DNA from: Planctomycetota bacterium
GTDB taxonomy: Bacteria > Planctomycetota > UBA1135 > GCA-002686595
Assembly (NCBI GenBank): GCA_016795325.1
Contig: JAEUHY010000060.1
Coordinates: forward strand, 1-64,000
DNA: 64,000 nucleotides
Reading direction: 5' to 3'
The stretch's first letter is position 1. Every line of letters starts with the position of its first letter. A program made the translations under genes and the position numbers. This document shows positions 53,101 to 61,016 of this stretch, piece after piece. The notes under the pieces were generated by a model. It saw only the letters and a list, made by a program, of their open reading frames with translations, did no database searches and had not been told where the DNA came from.

Positions 53101-55467
53101 TTCAACCAGGGCACTGACGGCGGGTACGCGGTGCTCATCCAGAAGCAGCCGCCGACGATCAGCGCGGGGCCGCCAGGGCAGCCGCCGATCATCTACACCA
53201 CCACGGTGAGCGGCACCGGCGCGCCGCTGATGGGCGCGGAGATCGTGCGCTACAGCTCCGTCACGGTGTCGGGCACCGGCGCGATCCTCACGATCTCGCA
53301 ACGCGCCGCGCTGCCGGCGATCTTGACCCAGCAGCAGGCGCACGCGTTCGTCATCCAGTGGGCGCCGGGTCTGAACGTCGCCGGCACGCCGCTCAATCAG
53401 TTGCTCGACTGGCAACTGTTCGTCGCGCCGATCTCGATCCCCGAGAGCGGCGGCGGCGGCGCGACCGGCTTCCCGATTCCGCTGCCCGGCACGAGCGAAC
53501 TGGTGCAGTTGGGCGGCGCGAACACTCCGGCGGCGAACACAGAGTGGCTGCGCTACGACTCGATCCAGCAGGGACACCTGGTGCGCAACGACCGCAACGC
53601 GTTGCAGGCGTTGGTCAACGTGCTGACCTTGCCCGGACTCGTCGAAACGCCGGAGATCACCTTGCCGCCGGGCGGGCCCGGCGGTGGAGGACCGTTCATC
53701 CTCGCGCCGAACACTGCGGCGCCTGCGAGCGCGCCGACCGCAAGTGCGCCGGCGCAGCCCGCGCAGGGCGCGAGCGCGAATTGGCAGGCGATCTGGGGCG
53801 TCGAAGAGGACCTCAACTGGCCCGTGACGCGCGCGGCGCGCTCCGCCTTCCAGTTCCGCGGCGTGTTCGGCACGCACACGCACATCCACGCAGTCAACAC
53901 GCCGGTGCTGCCGGTGTGGCGCGTGCGAGACGTCGGCATGGCGCTGCGCAACACGGGCCAAGCCAACGTTCCGACGTACGACAACGGCTTCAGCCTCGAC
54001 ACCGGCATGCCCGGGCGCTTCGACAGCGTGTTCCTGATGGAAGCGTCGAGCACGTCACCGGGCTGGCCGGTGCGCGTGCACCGCTCCTATCGGCCGTACG
54101 ACCACGCGCTCTTCGGCTGGCAACGCAACCTCGCGCAGCCGTTCGGCGCGACCGCGGCGGCTACGACGACCGGGACCACCGCCTTCGCCTTCGAAGACCT
54201 CACGCTGCTGCAACTGAACAGCGTGTACGTCGCGTTGGACGCGCCGGCTTCGGTCCCCGTGCCGTCCGGCACGGCGCCGAACGCGACCAACCCCAACGCG
54301 CCCGTGCTCGACTCGCGCCTGGTGGCGCGCGTGCTCAAGCACCCGACCGGCGAACGCCCGCGTGAAGTCGATCGTGTGTCGGTCGGCGCCAGCATCCGCG
54401 GCGCGCAGGTCAGTACGTCCGTCGTCGACGAACTCGTGTTCGGCGCCACGACCTTCGGCGCGCCGGTTGGCCGCGCGGAGCAAGGCGGACAGCTGGTGCT
54501 CTCCGCCGATGCTCCCGCCGGCCCGACGCAGATCTCCACGCTGGCCCAGACGCTGCGCCTGGGACTGGGGCAGTTCCGCAGCCCGGTCAACTACCTCGCG
54601 GCCCTTCCGCAGCGGCCCGGTCTCGCGCGCATCTGCGACGAGTACATGGTGTACGACACGTTCGACGCGTCGAACGGCACGTTCAACATTCCGATCGGCG
54701 GTCGCGGACTGCTCGGCAGCATCGATTCGCCGCACGAGTTGGGCGAGGCGATGACGCTCGTCGACTCCGTCCTGGTGAGCACGCTGAGCGCCAACGTGTC
54801 GGCCGAGGACAGCACGCTCACGTTGCTCGACGTCGCCGGCTTCCCGTTCCAGGGTACGGTGTTGATCGACCGCGAGTTGATCCACTACACGCGCATCGTC
54901 GGCGGCGCCTTGGAGATGCCGCGCCGCTCGAGTGAAGCGGGCAAGATGGACGCGCAGGCCGGCGGCCTGTTCCGCGGACGCTTCGGCACGCAGCCCGCGG
55001 GCCACACCGCGGGCGCGGCCGTGATCCTGTTCCCGTTTCGCTACTGGGACCGCTGGGCGGACCGCGCCGATGCGCCGGAAATGGCTTACTTCGGCCTGTG
55101 CGTCGACCAACCGTCGGCGCTGTTCGCGAGCGCGTTCTTCCGCCAGGAGGAACCCGCGACCGGTTCGGCGCGCATCGAAGTGCTCCAGCGCCTGGTGCGC
55201 GCGGGTCGACCCGCGCCGCCGTGGGACGGCGACCCGAGCACGACGCCGGGCCTGAGCCTGCTCGACTCCAGCGCGGAGCGCGAGCGTGGGCACGCGATCG
55301 GCGAACAGGCTGACCTCGCGGAGTGGCGCGCGCACGTGCGCTACGCCCCCGGCGCGTTCGACGCCGTGCGCGGCGTGTCGCACGGCTGGAAGCAGACGCC
55401 GCGCCTGCGCGTGTTCGGCGTCGAGTACCTCGCGCCGGGCGCCGTGCTGCGGAGGGTGGGCGAGTGA
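50113..55467 (+). CDS. Giant GspK-like minor pseudopilin
   Basis: At 1784 residues this is over five times the usual GspK length. The start is a prepilin-like helix (SAFALLTVLLVLLALLVLCAPFL; note lack of a classical Gly-Phe site), then SIDLNSAPPQLFANLLG and NVNTASEAVLTALFS...FDGFEDFVQRIV, the T2SSK helix-hairpin-helix repeats. A LamG-like domain follows (about residues 690-830: FHFSGWFKPQALSAGQTLFDVG, NTWTHIAVDV), and long beta-rich repeats (IGNELIEA, EIVRYSSVT, RELIHYTRI) fill the rest. It overlaps its neighbours by 4 nt at both ends. It likely forms an enlarged pseudopilus tip. Confidence 0.82.
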   Translation: MKLRSANQRSAFALLTVLLVLLALLVLCAPFLMTARNTSKASTQLADRAQARLALDSAIRNARSQLGQSHIALDASPYFDDEAELFEFEPLERSFLDAGNDRGVMFGAEVDDVAASIDLNSAPPQLFANLLGVTARLVEPLKDNETGEITVSSTYGFPPAGFLWVEDELIGYSQLDPQHFKKLVRGIGGRKDDEGTAIPCGPQPSKSHVAGTVVIEQRAFAPVLWRNETPDGVTRAFDAPEQLRDCAQLALGLDAAADFVAQQRADEDPKADLDALRAEERRAAVENFIAPFLRYGSVYSGVRAGRQWQRPVRVLTPIEGGKTCRIEVEETRWFSPGTTVRITDGQTVELGIVQRVDVAAVYLSEVLDNSYFVGQAQIQALVRRPVNVNTASEAVLTALFSNLAIRRINDRITRDEAKALAQLVIESRPFDGFEDFVQRIVLPAAGLAKLPPGASVVPDALAQGGRLIDPWDAVALHANALNSNDSLLAYSTMPLCFTTRDVYRIHARALVNAPSGVERARALREQVELVTPQRELMQVWARQEDFDEAARLDLNAPWWATGPNATSRRDGYFPAVNLGPGAQGVATPPSRLLAHLGANGQLLFGGGSATPAAGATGTAATPDPSALPSGDPIAASREDDGWAALWPSRVPDNVGLGVRNVMHFDHETRDPEGRFLPDGTIVKNANASDVAWVNSTAQPALLGAFHFSGWFKPQALSAGQTLFDVGRSSLELDRVALEFDGTDLVLRVFDATGDHSGTAGFVEAGEARYALGATGDDPGLPANTWTHIAVDVRGTRANQIALQIDGRSIGVRTLGMTRLASALSDTATTINVESTEGFGATGSPVVLRIGNELIEATISGPRTFEARWDANQQFGGRLARVPFQINGAPTANGVAELGLLQSTRLSHASGVAVHLYGYADPLMSNVPSGGGNLRAPLGLWTVGRVAAPASGNGDQIAVQGLPFTLGVGLEGNSSINALQLEPVDGALVSGAQLAAAFNQGTDGGYAVLIQKQPPTISAGPPGQPPIIYTTTVSGTGAPLMGAEIVRYSSVTVSGTGAILTISQRAALPAILTQQQAHAFVIQWAPGLNVAGTPLNQLLDWQLFVAPISIPESGGGGATGFPIPLPGTSELVQLGGANTPAANTEWLRYDSIQQGHLVRNDRNALQALVNVLTLPGLVETPEITLPPGGPGGGGPFILAPNTAAPASAPTASAPAQPAQGASANWQAIWGVEEDLNWPVTRAARSAFQFRGVFGTHTHIHAVNTPVLPVWRVRDVGMALRNTGQANVPTYDNGFSLDTGMPGRFDSVFLMEASSTSPGWPVRVHRSYRPYDHALFGWQRNLAQPFGATAAATTTGTTAFAFEDLTLLQLNSVYVALDAPASVPVPSGTAPNATNPNAPVLDSRLVARVLKHPTGERPREVDRVSVGASIRGAQVSTSVVDELVFGATTFGAPVGRAEQGGQLVLSADAPAGPTQISTLAQTLRLGLGQFRSPVNYLAALPQRPGLARICDEYMVYDTFDASNGTFNIPIGGRGLLGSIDSPHELGEAMTLVDSVLVSTLSANVSAEDSTLTLLDVAGFPFQGTVLIDRELIHYTRIVGGALEMPRRSSEAGKMDAQAGGLFRGRFGTQPAGHTAGAAVILFPFRYWDRWADRADAPEMAYFGLCVDQPSALFASAFFRQEEPATGSARIEVLQRLVRAGRPAPPWDGDPSTTPGLSLLDSSAERERGHAIGEQADLAEWRAHVRYAPGAFDAVRGVSHGWKQTPRLRVFGVEYLAPGAVLRRVGE

Positions 55468-56558
55468 AGCTTCCGTCCACGCGCTCCACCGCGGCCGCGC
55501 GCCGCGGTCTGACGCTCGTCGAACTCGTCCTCGCGGCTGGACTGCTGGCGATCTTGCTCGCCGCGGTGTTCAAGCTGCTCGATCAGTTCATGGGCGTGTG
55601 GGAGAAGTCCGAGGTGCGCCGCATGGAAGTCGAACAGGCGAGCGGCCTGTCCGAGTTGCTGGCGGCGGACCTCGACGGGCTCGAGCCCGGCCCGCGCGGC
55701 GATCTGCTCGCCGAGTGGCTGCTGCACGACACCGACGGCAACGGAGTGGGGGACACGCTCGGCGCGCGCGTGCGGCTCGTGCGCCACGCCACGCCGGCGG
55801 AACTCGCGCGCCTGCAGGCCGGCAGTGACTCGAAGCTGCCCGGCGAGGGACTGCTCGAAGTGTTGTGGGCGGTGACGCCCGCAGCGCCGGGCACGCGCAA
55901 CCTCGACGAACGCGCGCAGTCGCTGCTGTGGCGCGGCGAGCGTGTGTGGGGACCGGCGCGCGGCGCCGACGTGTCGTTCTTCGCGGACGGCGCCTTCGCG
56001 GGGAACGGCCGCCCGCGCCCGGGCTCGGCGCACGTGCTCACCGGCGGCGTGCTGTGGTTCTCGATGAGCTTCGCCACCGCGCTCAGCGACCTGCGCGGCG
56101 AGTGGCGCATCGGCAGCTCGCCCGAGGACTGCGCGGCCAGTTGGGACGCGTGGTCGCGCGGCCGGCCAGATCGCGACCGCCATCCGTGGAACGAGACCAG
56201 CCCGTTCGCACCGGCCACGGCATCGACGCCGGCGCTGCCGCGCCGCGTGCGCCTGGAGTTCGAACTCGAGTCGCCCAGCGACTTCAAGCGCCGCACGCGC
56301 GTGCTGCGCTCCTTCGGTCCGCAGGATTCGTCCTTCGAGGTCGACAACGCCGAGAAGCTGCCCGAAGAGGGCGCCTACGTGCGCGTCGACGCCGAGTGGT
56401 TGCAGATCCTCGGCGTGACGGGGTCCACCGTCGGCGTGCGGCGCGCGCAGCGCGGGAGCAAAGCCGCACTGCACGAGAGCGGCGCGATGGTGCACTGGGG
56501 ACGGCGCTTCGTGCGCGAGGCGCCGATCGCACAACACCGCGGGGAGTGGCGCCGATGA
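55464..56558 (+). CDS. GspJ-like minor pseudopilin
   Basis: The 364-residue protein has an N-terminal prepilin peptide (ARRGLTLVELVLAAGLLAILLAAVFKLLDQF; cleavage after Gly15, Glu at +5) and the following long helix. The C-terminal globular part is larger than in classical GspJ (about 200 residues) and beta-rich, with LEVLWAV, VLWFSMSFATAL and RRVRLEFELESP. A GTG start at 55464 overlaps the preceding stop by 4 nt. Position between GspK-like and GspI-like genes supports the call. Confidence 0.78.
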   Translation: MKLPSTRSTAAARRGLTLVELVLAAGLLAILLAAVFKLLDQFMGVWEKSEVRRMEVEQASGLSELLAADLDGLEPGPRGDLLAEWLLHDTDGNGVGDTLGARVRLVRHATPAELARLQAGSDSKLPGEGLLEVLWAVTPAAPGTRNLDERAQSLLWRGERVWGPARGADVSFFADGAFAGNGRPRPGSAHVLTGGVLWFSMSFATALSDLRGEWRIGSSPEDCAASWDAWSRGRPDRDRHPWNETSPFAPATASTPALPRRVRLEFELESPSDFKRRTRVLRSFGPQDSSFEVDNAEKLPEEGAYVRVDAEWLQILGVTGSTVGVRRAQRGSKAALHESGAMVHWGRRFVREAPIAQHRGEWRR

Positions 56559-57130
56559 GCTCCTCACGCTCCCGCGCCCGGCGTGGCTTCACGATCCTCG
56601 AAGTGCTCGTCGCCATGGCGATCTTGCTCGTGGGCATGACCGCCGTGTTGGGCCTGCTCTCGTTCGGCGCCGCGATGGCGCGCAGCGCTGCGCTCAAGAG
56701 TGCGGCGGCCATCAGCGTCGAAGCGATTGTGGCGGACCTCGAGGAAACGCTCTTCCCGCTGACGCAGGAGCCCGGCACGACGCGCTGGATCGTGGGCGAG
56801 CCGATCGCGATCGAAGATCGGCCCGTGCCAGGCCACGCCGGCGTCAGCTACAGCGCGCGTGCGGTCGGGGATCCGAGCGACAACCGCGCCGGCGGACCGC
56901 TGCGTTACCGCGTCGAGATCCAGGTCCAGTGGACCGCCGGCGGCCGCGTGCGCAGCAAGACGTTCCAGACGCTCATGCTGCGCGAGATTCCCTTCGGCGA
57001 ACGCCTGCGGCGCCTGCTGGTCGAGCAGGCCCAGGGCGCGAATCCGTCCAAGGTCGGCGGAGCGCCGGCCCCCTCCAACAGCCCCGCGCCCGCCACAAGC
57101 GACGCCGCGGGCCCAGGAAGTGCAAAATGA
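56555..57130 (+). CDS. GspI-like minor pseudopilin
   Basis: The 191-residue protein has a prepilin peptide ARRGFTILEVLVAMAILLVGMTAVLGLL (cleavage after Gly11, Glu at +5), a helix (LKSAAAISVEAIVADLEE), and a GspI-like beta domain (YRVEIQVQWTAGGRVRSKTFQTLMLR), then a Pro/Ala-rich tail of about 35 residues that is not usual. ATG 56555 overlaps the preceding stop, and its own TGA overlaps the next ATG. It probably initiates pseudopilus tip assembly with the J- and K-like proteins. Confidence 0.8.
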   Translation: MSSSRSRARRGFTILEVLVAMAILLVGMTAVLGLLSFGAAMARSAALKSAAAISVEAIVADLEETLFPLTQEPGTTRWIVGEPIAIEDRPVPGHAGVSYSARAVGDPSDNRAGGPLRYRVEIQVQWTAGGRVRSKTFQTLMLREIPFGERLRRLLVEQAQGANPSKVGGAPAPSNSPAPATSDAAGPGSAK

Positions 57131-58722
57131 CGAGCATCATGTCGACGATCCAAAATCTGACTTGCGCGAGCTTGGTCGCGTGCGGCCTCGCTCTCGGCGC
57201 GCGCGCCCAAGAACGTGCGCCCGAGCGCGCGGCAGCGGAGGCGGAAGCGCCGCGCGAGGCCACGATGTTGCAGCTGCACGACGGAGCGATCCTGTGGGGC
57301 TCGATCGTCGGCCACGACGCGCAGTCGCTGCACGTGCTGCGCCTGGACACCGGCGGACGCGTGCGCTTGCCGTGGGCTCACCTCGCGCCGGCGCTCTCCG
57401 AGCAACTGCTCGACCGCTTCGGTTACGTCGATCGCAGCGGCGAGGAGGTGCGGCTCGAAGCCGCGCGCCTGATCCTGCACGACGGGCGCGACCTCGTCGC
57501 GCGCATCCTCGACGAAACGCCCGACGCGTTTTTGGTCAAGACCGCGACGAGCACCTTCCGCGTGCCCAAGTTGCAGGTCAAGGCGCCGCCCGCGCTGGTC
57601 ACCGTGAACGCGCTCGAGTTGTTCACGCGCGACGAGCTGTACAAGGCCGAGCTGGTCAACCTCGACGCGACGTCGCCGCAGTCGAACTGGGATCTGGCGA
57701 TCTACTGCGAGCGCATCGACGACTACGCCCACGCGGTGGAGCACCTCGAAGCGGCGCGCACGCTCGACGCGAGCTTCCGCGTCAGCGAACTTGCGGCGGC
57801 GCTCGAGCGCAACCGCGCCAAGGTTGGCCTGCAATCGCAGGTCGACGCGCTGCGCGAGGTCGACTCGCTGCGCGCGCGCGGCCGCTTCGACGACGCGGTG
57901 CGCGCCGCCGACGCATTCATCGCCAGCTTCGAAGACAGCCCGCTGCGCACGGATGCGACCAAGAAGAAGGCGCAGGTGATCAAGGCGCGGGACGCCAAGC
58001 TCAAGGAGCGCGTCACGGAAGCCTGGCACCGCTGGCTGCCGCGTTTGATCGACCAGAAGGCGCGCCAGAGCACCTTCACGCTCGAAGCCGCGCTCGAGTG
58101 GGTGGATCAGGGGCTCAAGAACGAACTCATCGAGAACGTGAGCGCGGAGGTCGCCAAGTCGATCACCGCGGAGGCGACGCCCGACGTCGTGAAGCGCCAT
58201 TGGGTCGAACGTGCCGGCGGACGTTGGCGTTCGGCGAGCTACGGGTCGGCGACCTGGTTGCTCGGCGAGGCCGATGCGCGCAAGGGGCTCGACGACAAGG
58301 CCGCGGCCGCCGCCAAGCCGACCAGCGAGGCGGACCAGGCACGCAAGCAGATCGAGGAGCAGGTCAAGCGCTACCTCCAGAACCAGGAGATCCTGCGCAA
58401 GGCGCAGTCGAGCGCGGCCGGCGGCGAGGACGAGGCGAACGAGCGCGAGGCGTACTGGGCCGGCCTGACGAGCATCACCCGCTCGCAGTGGTTGCTGGCG
58501 TACTACGTCGAACACTCCGGCGACTACCAGCTCAAGCCGCCGATCTTCACCGAGTGCTCGGACTGCGGCGGCCGCGGCGTGCGCGAGACCGTCAACGCGC
58601 GCGGCGGCTTGAACGGCGGCGGCAACCAGGGCGCCCAGGTCGCCAGCGGCGGCCAGGTGATGCTCTCCAAGTGCCCGGCCTGCCACCACATCGGCGTGTA
58701 CCGCCGCGTGATGTACCGCTGA
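57127..58722 (+). CDS. Exported protein with a C-terminal zinc-ribbon-like module
   Basis: The 531-residue protein has a signal peptide (NLTCASLVACGLALGARA), two SH3-like repeats (ILWGSIVGHDAQSLHVLRLDTGG and LVARILDETPDAFLVKTATSTFRV), a TPR-like helical middle (about 180-270), a long helical part, and a C-terminal module with CSDCGGRGV and CPACHHIGV, two C-x2-C-x2-G pairs as in DnaJ-type zinc ribbons. It is encoded in the secretion operon by a 4-nt overlap with the GspI-like gene. A metal-dependent structural or chaperone-like role is possible. No known family is recognised. Confidence 0.68.
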   Translation: MTSIMSTIQNLTCASLVACGLALGARAQERAPERAAAEAEAPREATMLQLHDGAILWGSIVGHDAQSLHVLRLDTGGRVRLPWAHLAPALSEQLLDRFGYVDRSGEEVRLEAARLILHDGRDLVARILDETPDAFLVKTATSTFRVPKLQVKAPPALVTVNALELFTRDELYKAELVNLDATSPQSNWDLAIYCERIDDYAHAVEHLEAARTLDASFRVSELAAALERNRAKVGLQSQVDALREVDSLRARGRFDDAVRAADAFIASFEDSPLRTDATKKKAQVIKARDAKLKERVTEAWHRWLPRLIDQKARQSTFTLEAALEWVDQGLKNELIENVSAEVAKSITAEATPDVVKRHWVERAGGRWRSASYGSATWLLGEADARKGLDDKAAAAAKPTSEADQARKQIEEQVKRYLQNQEILRKAQSSAAGGEDEANEREAYWAGLTSITRSQWLLAYYVEHSGDYQLKPPIFTECSDCGGRGVRETVNARGGLNGGGNQGAQVASGGQVMLSKCPACHHIGVYRRVMYR

Positions 58723-59873
58723 TGGACGCTCGCTCCATGCTCCGACACCCTCGCGCCATCGTCGCCCTGGCGCTCGCACTCGCGGGCTGCTCGGCCACGT
58801 CCAATCCCGATCGCTCGGAGCTGCTTCCGGCCGAACGCGTCGTTGCGACGCCGCGCCCGGCTGCGAAAAACGCCGAGGGCGCGCAGGACGCGGCCGCGAC
58901 CAACACGCCGGCCGCTTCGCCCTCGAACGCCGCGGCGAGCCCGTCGGCTGAAGTCGCCGCCGCTCCGCCGGTGCAGGCCGGCGCCGCGGCGCCCGCGGCG
59001 ACTGCGAGCGACGAGACCGCGAACGCGCCGAAGGCTGCGCCGAAACAGGAACCGGGAGCCGACACCCTCGCTCCGGTGCTGGGGCGCGTCGGCGGCGAAC
59101 CGCTGCACTACGCCGAGTTCCTGCGCCGCATGTGGCTGTCCGACGCCAACGCGGCGCGCGATGTGATCGAGCAGATGGTGTTCGCGCGCATGGTGCTGTT
59201 CGAAGCGGACCGGCTCGCGGTGCAACTCGATCCCCAGCTGGTCGACGGCGCGCTGGCCAAGGCTGTCGCCGCGGTCGAGAAGCGGCTGGCGGACAAGGGC
59301 GCCAAGCTCAGCTTCGACGAACATGTGCGGCGCAGCTTCGAGGTCGAACCGGCGCTGTACCGCGCGTCGATGCGCAACGACGCCATCGTGTCGCTGCTGG
59401 CGGAGCGCTGCGTCCGCGCCTGGGAGCTCGAGAGCGGCCTGTGTCGCGTGCGCATCTCCGAGTTCGCCGACCGCGCGAAGCTCGACCTCGCCCTGAGCGA
59501 GTTGGGCGCGGGCAAGAGCTTCGAAGCCGTCGCAGCCGTGCACGGCGACGGCGAGGACGAGAAGGCGGGCTACACGCGCGTCACCATCGTCCGCTCGGAG
59601 AGCCAGGACCTCGCGCGCGTCGCGTTCGCGACCGCCGTGGGGGACATCGGCGGCCCGGTCCAGCAAGGCGCGGTGTGGCTGCTGCTCAAGGTCGACGGGC
59701 GCGAGGAGGGGCGCGACGTGCGCTGGCCTGGCGACGCGGCGGCCGTGGAGGGCAGTCTGGAGCGCGACCCGCTCGAAAACGTCGAGTACGTGCAGTGGCG
59801 CGCGGCCATGACCCGGCGCTACCAGCTCGATCTGGGCCCGTTCCTCGAGCTCGTCGCCGGCAAGCGACCTTGA
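58722..59873 (+). CDS. SurA-like lipoprotein
   Basis: The 383-residue product has a lipobox (LALALAGC, Cys23), a low-complexity Ala/Pro linker to about residue 115, and then an SurA-N-like chaperone region (LGRVGGEPLHYAEFLRRMWLSD, ARDVIEQMVFARMVLFEADRL). The C-terminal part has remnants of a parvulin fold (AGKSFEAVAAVHGDG, VAFATAVGDIGGPVQQGAVWLLLKV) but lacks an obvious catalytic set. The start shares one base with the preceding stop (TGATG). It is the last gene of the coupled secretion series and may help fold or sort exported proteins. Confidence 0.75.
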   Translation: MDARSMLRHPRAIVALALALAGCSATSNPDRSELLPAERVVATPRPAAKNAEGAQDAAATNTPAASPSNAAASPSAEVAAAPPVQAGAAAPAATASDETANAPKAAPKQEPGADTLAPVLGRVGGEPLHYAEFLRRMWLSDANAARDVIEQMVFARMVLFEADRLAVQLDPQLVDGALAKAVAAVEKRLADKGAKLSFDEHVRRSFEVEPALYRASMRNDAIVSLLAERCVRAWELESGLCRVRISEFADRAKLDLALSELGAGKSFEAVAAVHGDGEDEKAGYTRVTIVRSESQDLARVAFATAVGDIGGPVQQGAVWLLLKVDGREEGRDVRWPGDAAAVEGSLERDPLENVEYVQWRAAMTRRYQLDLGPFLELVAGKRP

Positions 59874-59908
59874 CCGTTGCGGAGGCGCCCGCGATGCTGG
59901 CGTAAACC

Positions 59909-60691
59909 ATGGCGAGCGCAGGGAGCGATGAGGGGGCCGAGGCGGACGTTGAGGGCGCTTCCAGCGCCGAGGTTGGCGCGTTGAGCGCCGCTTCCGACGC
60001 GTCGGCGCAGGCTCTGGACGGCGCAGCGGCTCACGAGGCAGAACCCGCGGAGACTCACGGCGGCGAGGCCGAGGGACAGCCCGCGCCCGCGGCGTCCGCG
60101 GCGCTCGACGGCGCCGCCCCCGACGCGGCAGCGAGCGCGGAAGATCGCGAGCGCACCAGCGCGGAGGTCTCCGACGAGGAACTCGAGCGCGAAGTCGCTG
60201 CACTGCTGTTCGCCTCGCCCGAGCCGCTGTCGGAGGCCAAGCTCGCGGCGCTGCTCGACGGCACGCCGCAGGTGCGCGTGCGTCTGGTGCTCGACGCGTT
60301 GGCGCGCCGACTGAGCGCCAGCGGCCTGCCCTGGGAGCTGCGGGTGATCGCCGGCGGCTGGCAGCTGTACACCGTCGAAGCGCTGGCCGACACCGTCGGA
60401 CGCCTCTCGAAGGTCCGCAAGGACGAGAAGGTCTCGCCCGCGGGGCTCGAGACCTTGGCGATCGTCGCCTACCGCCAGCCCGTCACCAAGGGCGAGATCG
60501 AAGCCATCCGCGGCGTCCAGGTGGGGCCGATCCTGCGCACGCTGGTCGACCGCGGGCTCGTGAAGGTCGCGGGGCGTTCCGATGACCCGGGGCGGCCGCT
60601 CCTGTACGGCACCACGAAGAAGTTTCTCGACTCGTTCGGCCTGGGATCGCTCGACGATCTGCCGCGCGACGGGGAACTGCTGCGCGACTGA
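59909..60691 (+). CDS. scpB: Segregation and condensation protein B
   Basis: ScpB forms the SMC-ScpA-ScpB condensin that organises and separates chromosomes. The 260-residue protein has a low-complexity acidic N-terminal extension of about 85 residues, then the paired winged-helix ScpB core: EELEREVAALLFASPEPLSEAKLAALL, LETLAIVAYRQPVTKGEIEAIRGVQ and LYGTTKKFLDSFGLGSLDDLP. The start ATG 59909 is supported by the continuing frame. No ScpA gene is in view. It is 35 bases downstream of the SurA-like lipoprotein gene. Confidence 0.93.
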   Translation: MASAGSDEGAEADVEGASSAEVGALSAASDASAQALDGAAAHEAEPAETHGGEAEGQPAPAASAALDGAAPDAAASAEDRERTSAEVSDEELEREVAALLFASPEPLSEAKLAALLDGTPQVRVRLVLDALARRLSASGLPWELRVIAGGWQLYTVEALADTVGRLSKVRKDEKVSPAGLETLAIVAYRQPVTKGEIEAIRGVQVGPILRTLVDRGLVKVAGRSDDPGRPLLYGTTKKFLDSFGLGSLDDLPRDGELLRD

Positions 60692-61016
60692 GCGCCGAGC
60701 GAGTCGAGGATCGCTGCGCGCGGCATGCGGCGCCCGCTGGCGCCGTCCGACGCGTTTAGGCGCGCCCGGAAGTGCGCCTTTCGGGCTGTGGCCGGCGGTC
60801 CGCGAGCCAAAGCCGCGCCGCGCAACATTGCGCCCGCGAGCGCGCCGTCCGTAGACTCAGCAGCCCGCAACTTAAAGACACGCGCGCCCCGCTGGGCGCC
60901 TCGGATGGGCGCTCGCAGCCGGCTCGGCGCCGGTCGCCGTCGCTCCGAGGCCACGGCACTGTGCCCCCTCCACATGCAAGGGGGGGGCCTGCGGCGACGC
61001 GCGTTGCAACGCATCC
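60692..61016. other. 325-base gap with two hairpins and a G8 run
   Basis: AGGCGC (60758-60763) pairs with GCGCCT (60774-60779), followed by TTT, a plausible terminator for scpB. A second hairpin, GCCCCCT/AGGGGGGGC, spans 60963-60988, 29 bases before the next start, and includes eight consecutive G. No gene or other element is visible in the rest. Confidence 0.55.

Noticed and set aside
50023..53961. 1312-residue minus-strand frame opposite the giant GspK-like gene
   Set aside because: Arg/Asp/Val-rich shadow; the plus-strand gene has T2SSK and LamG-like motifs and overlaps its neighbours as expected for an operon.
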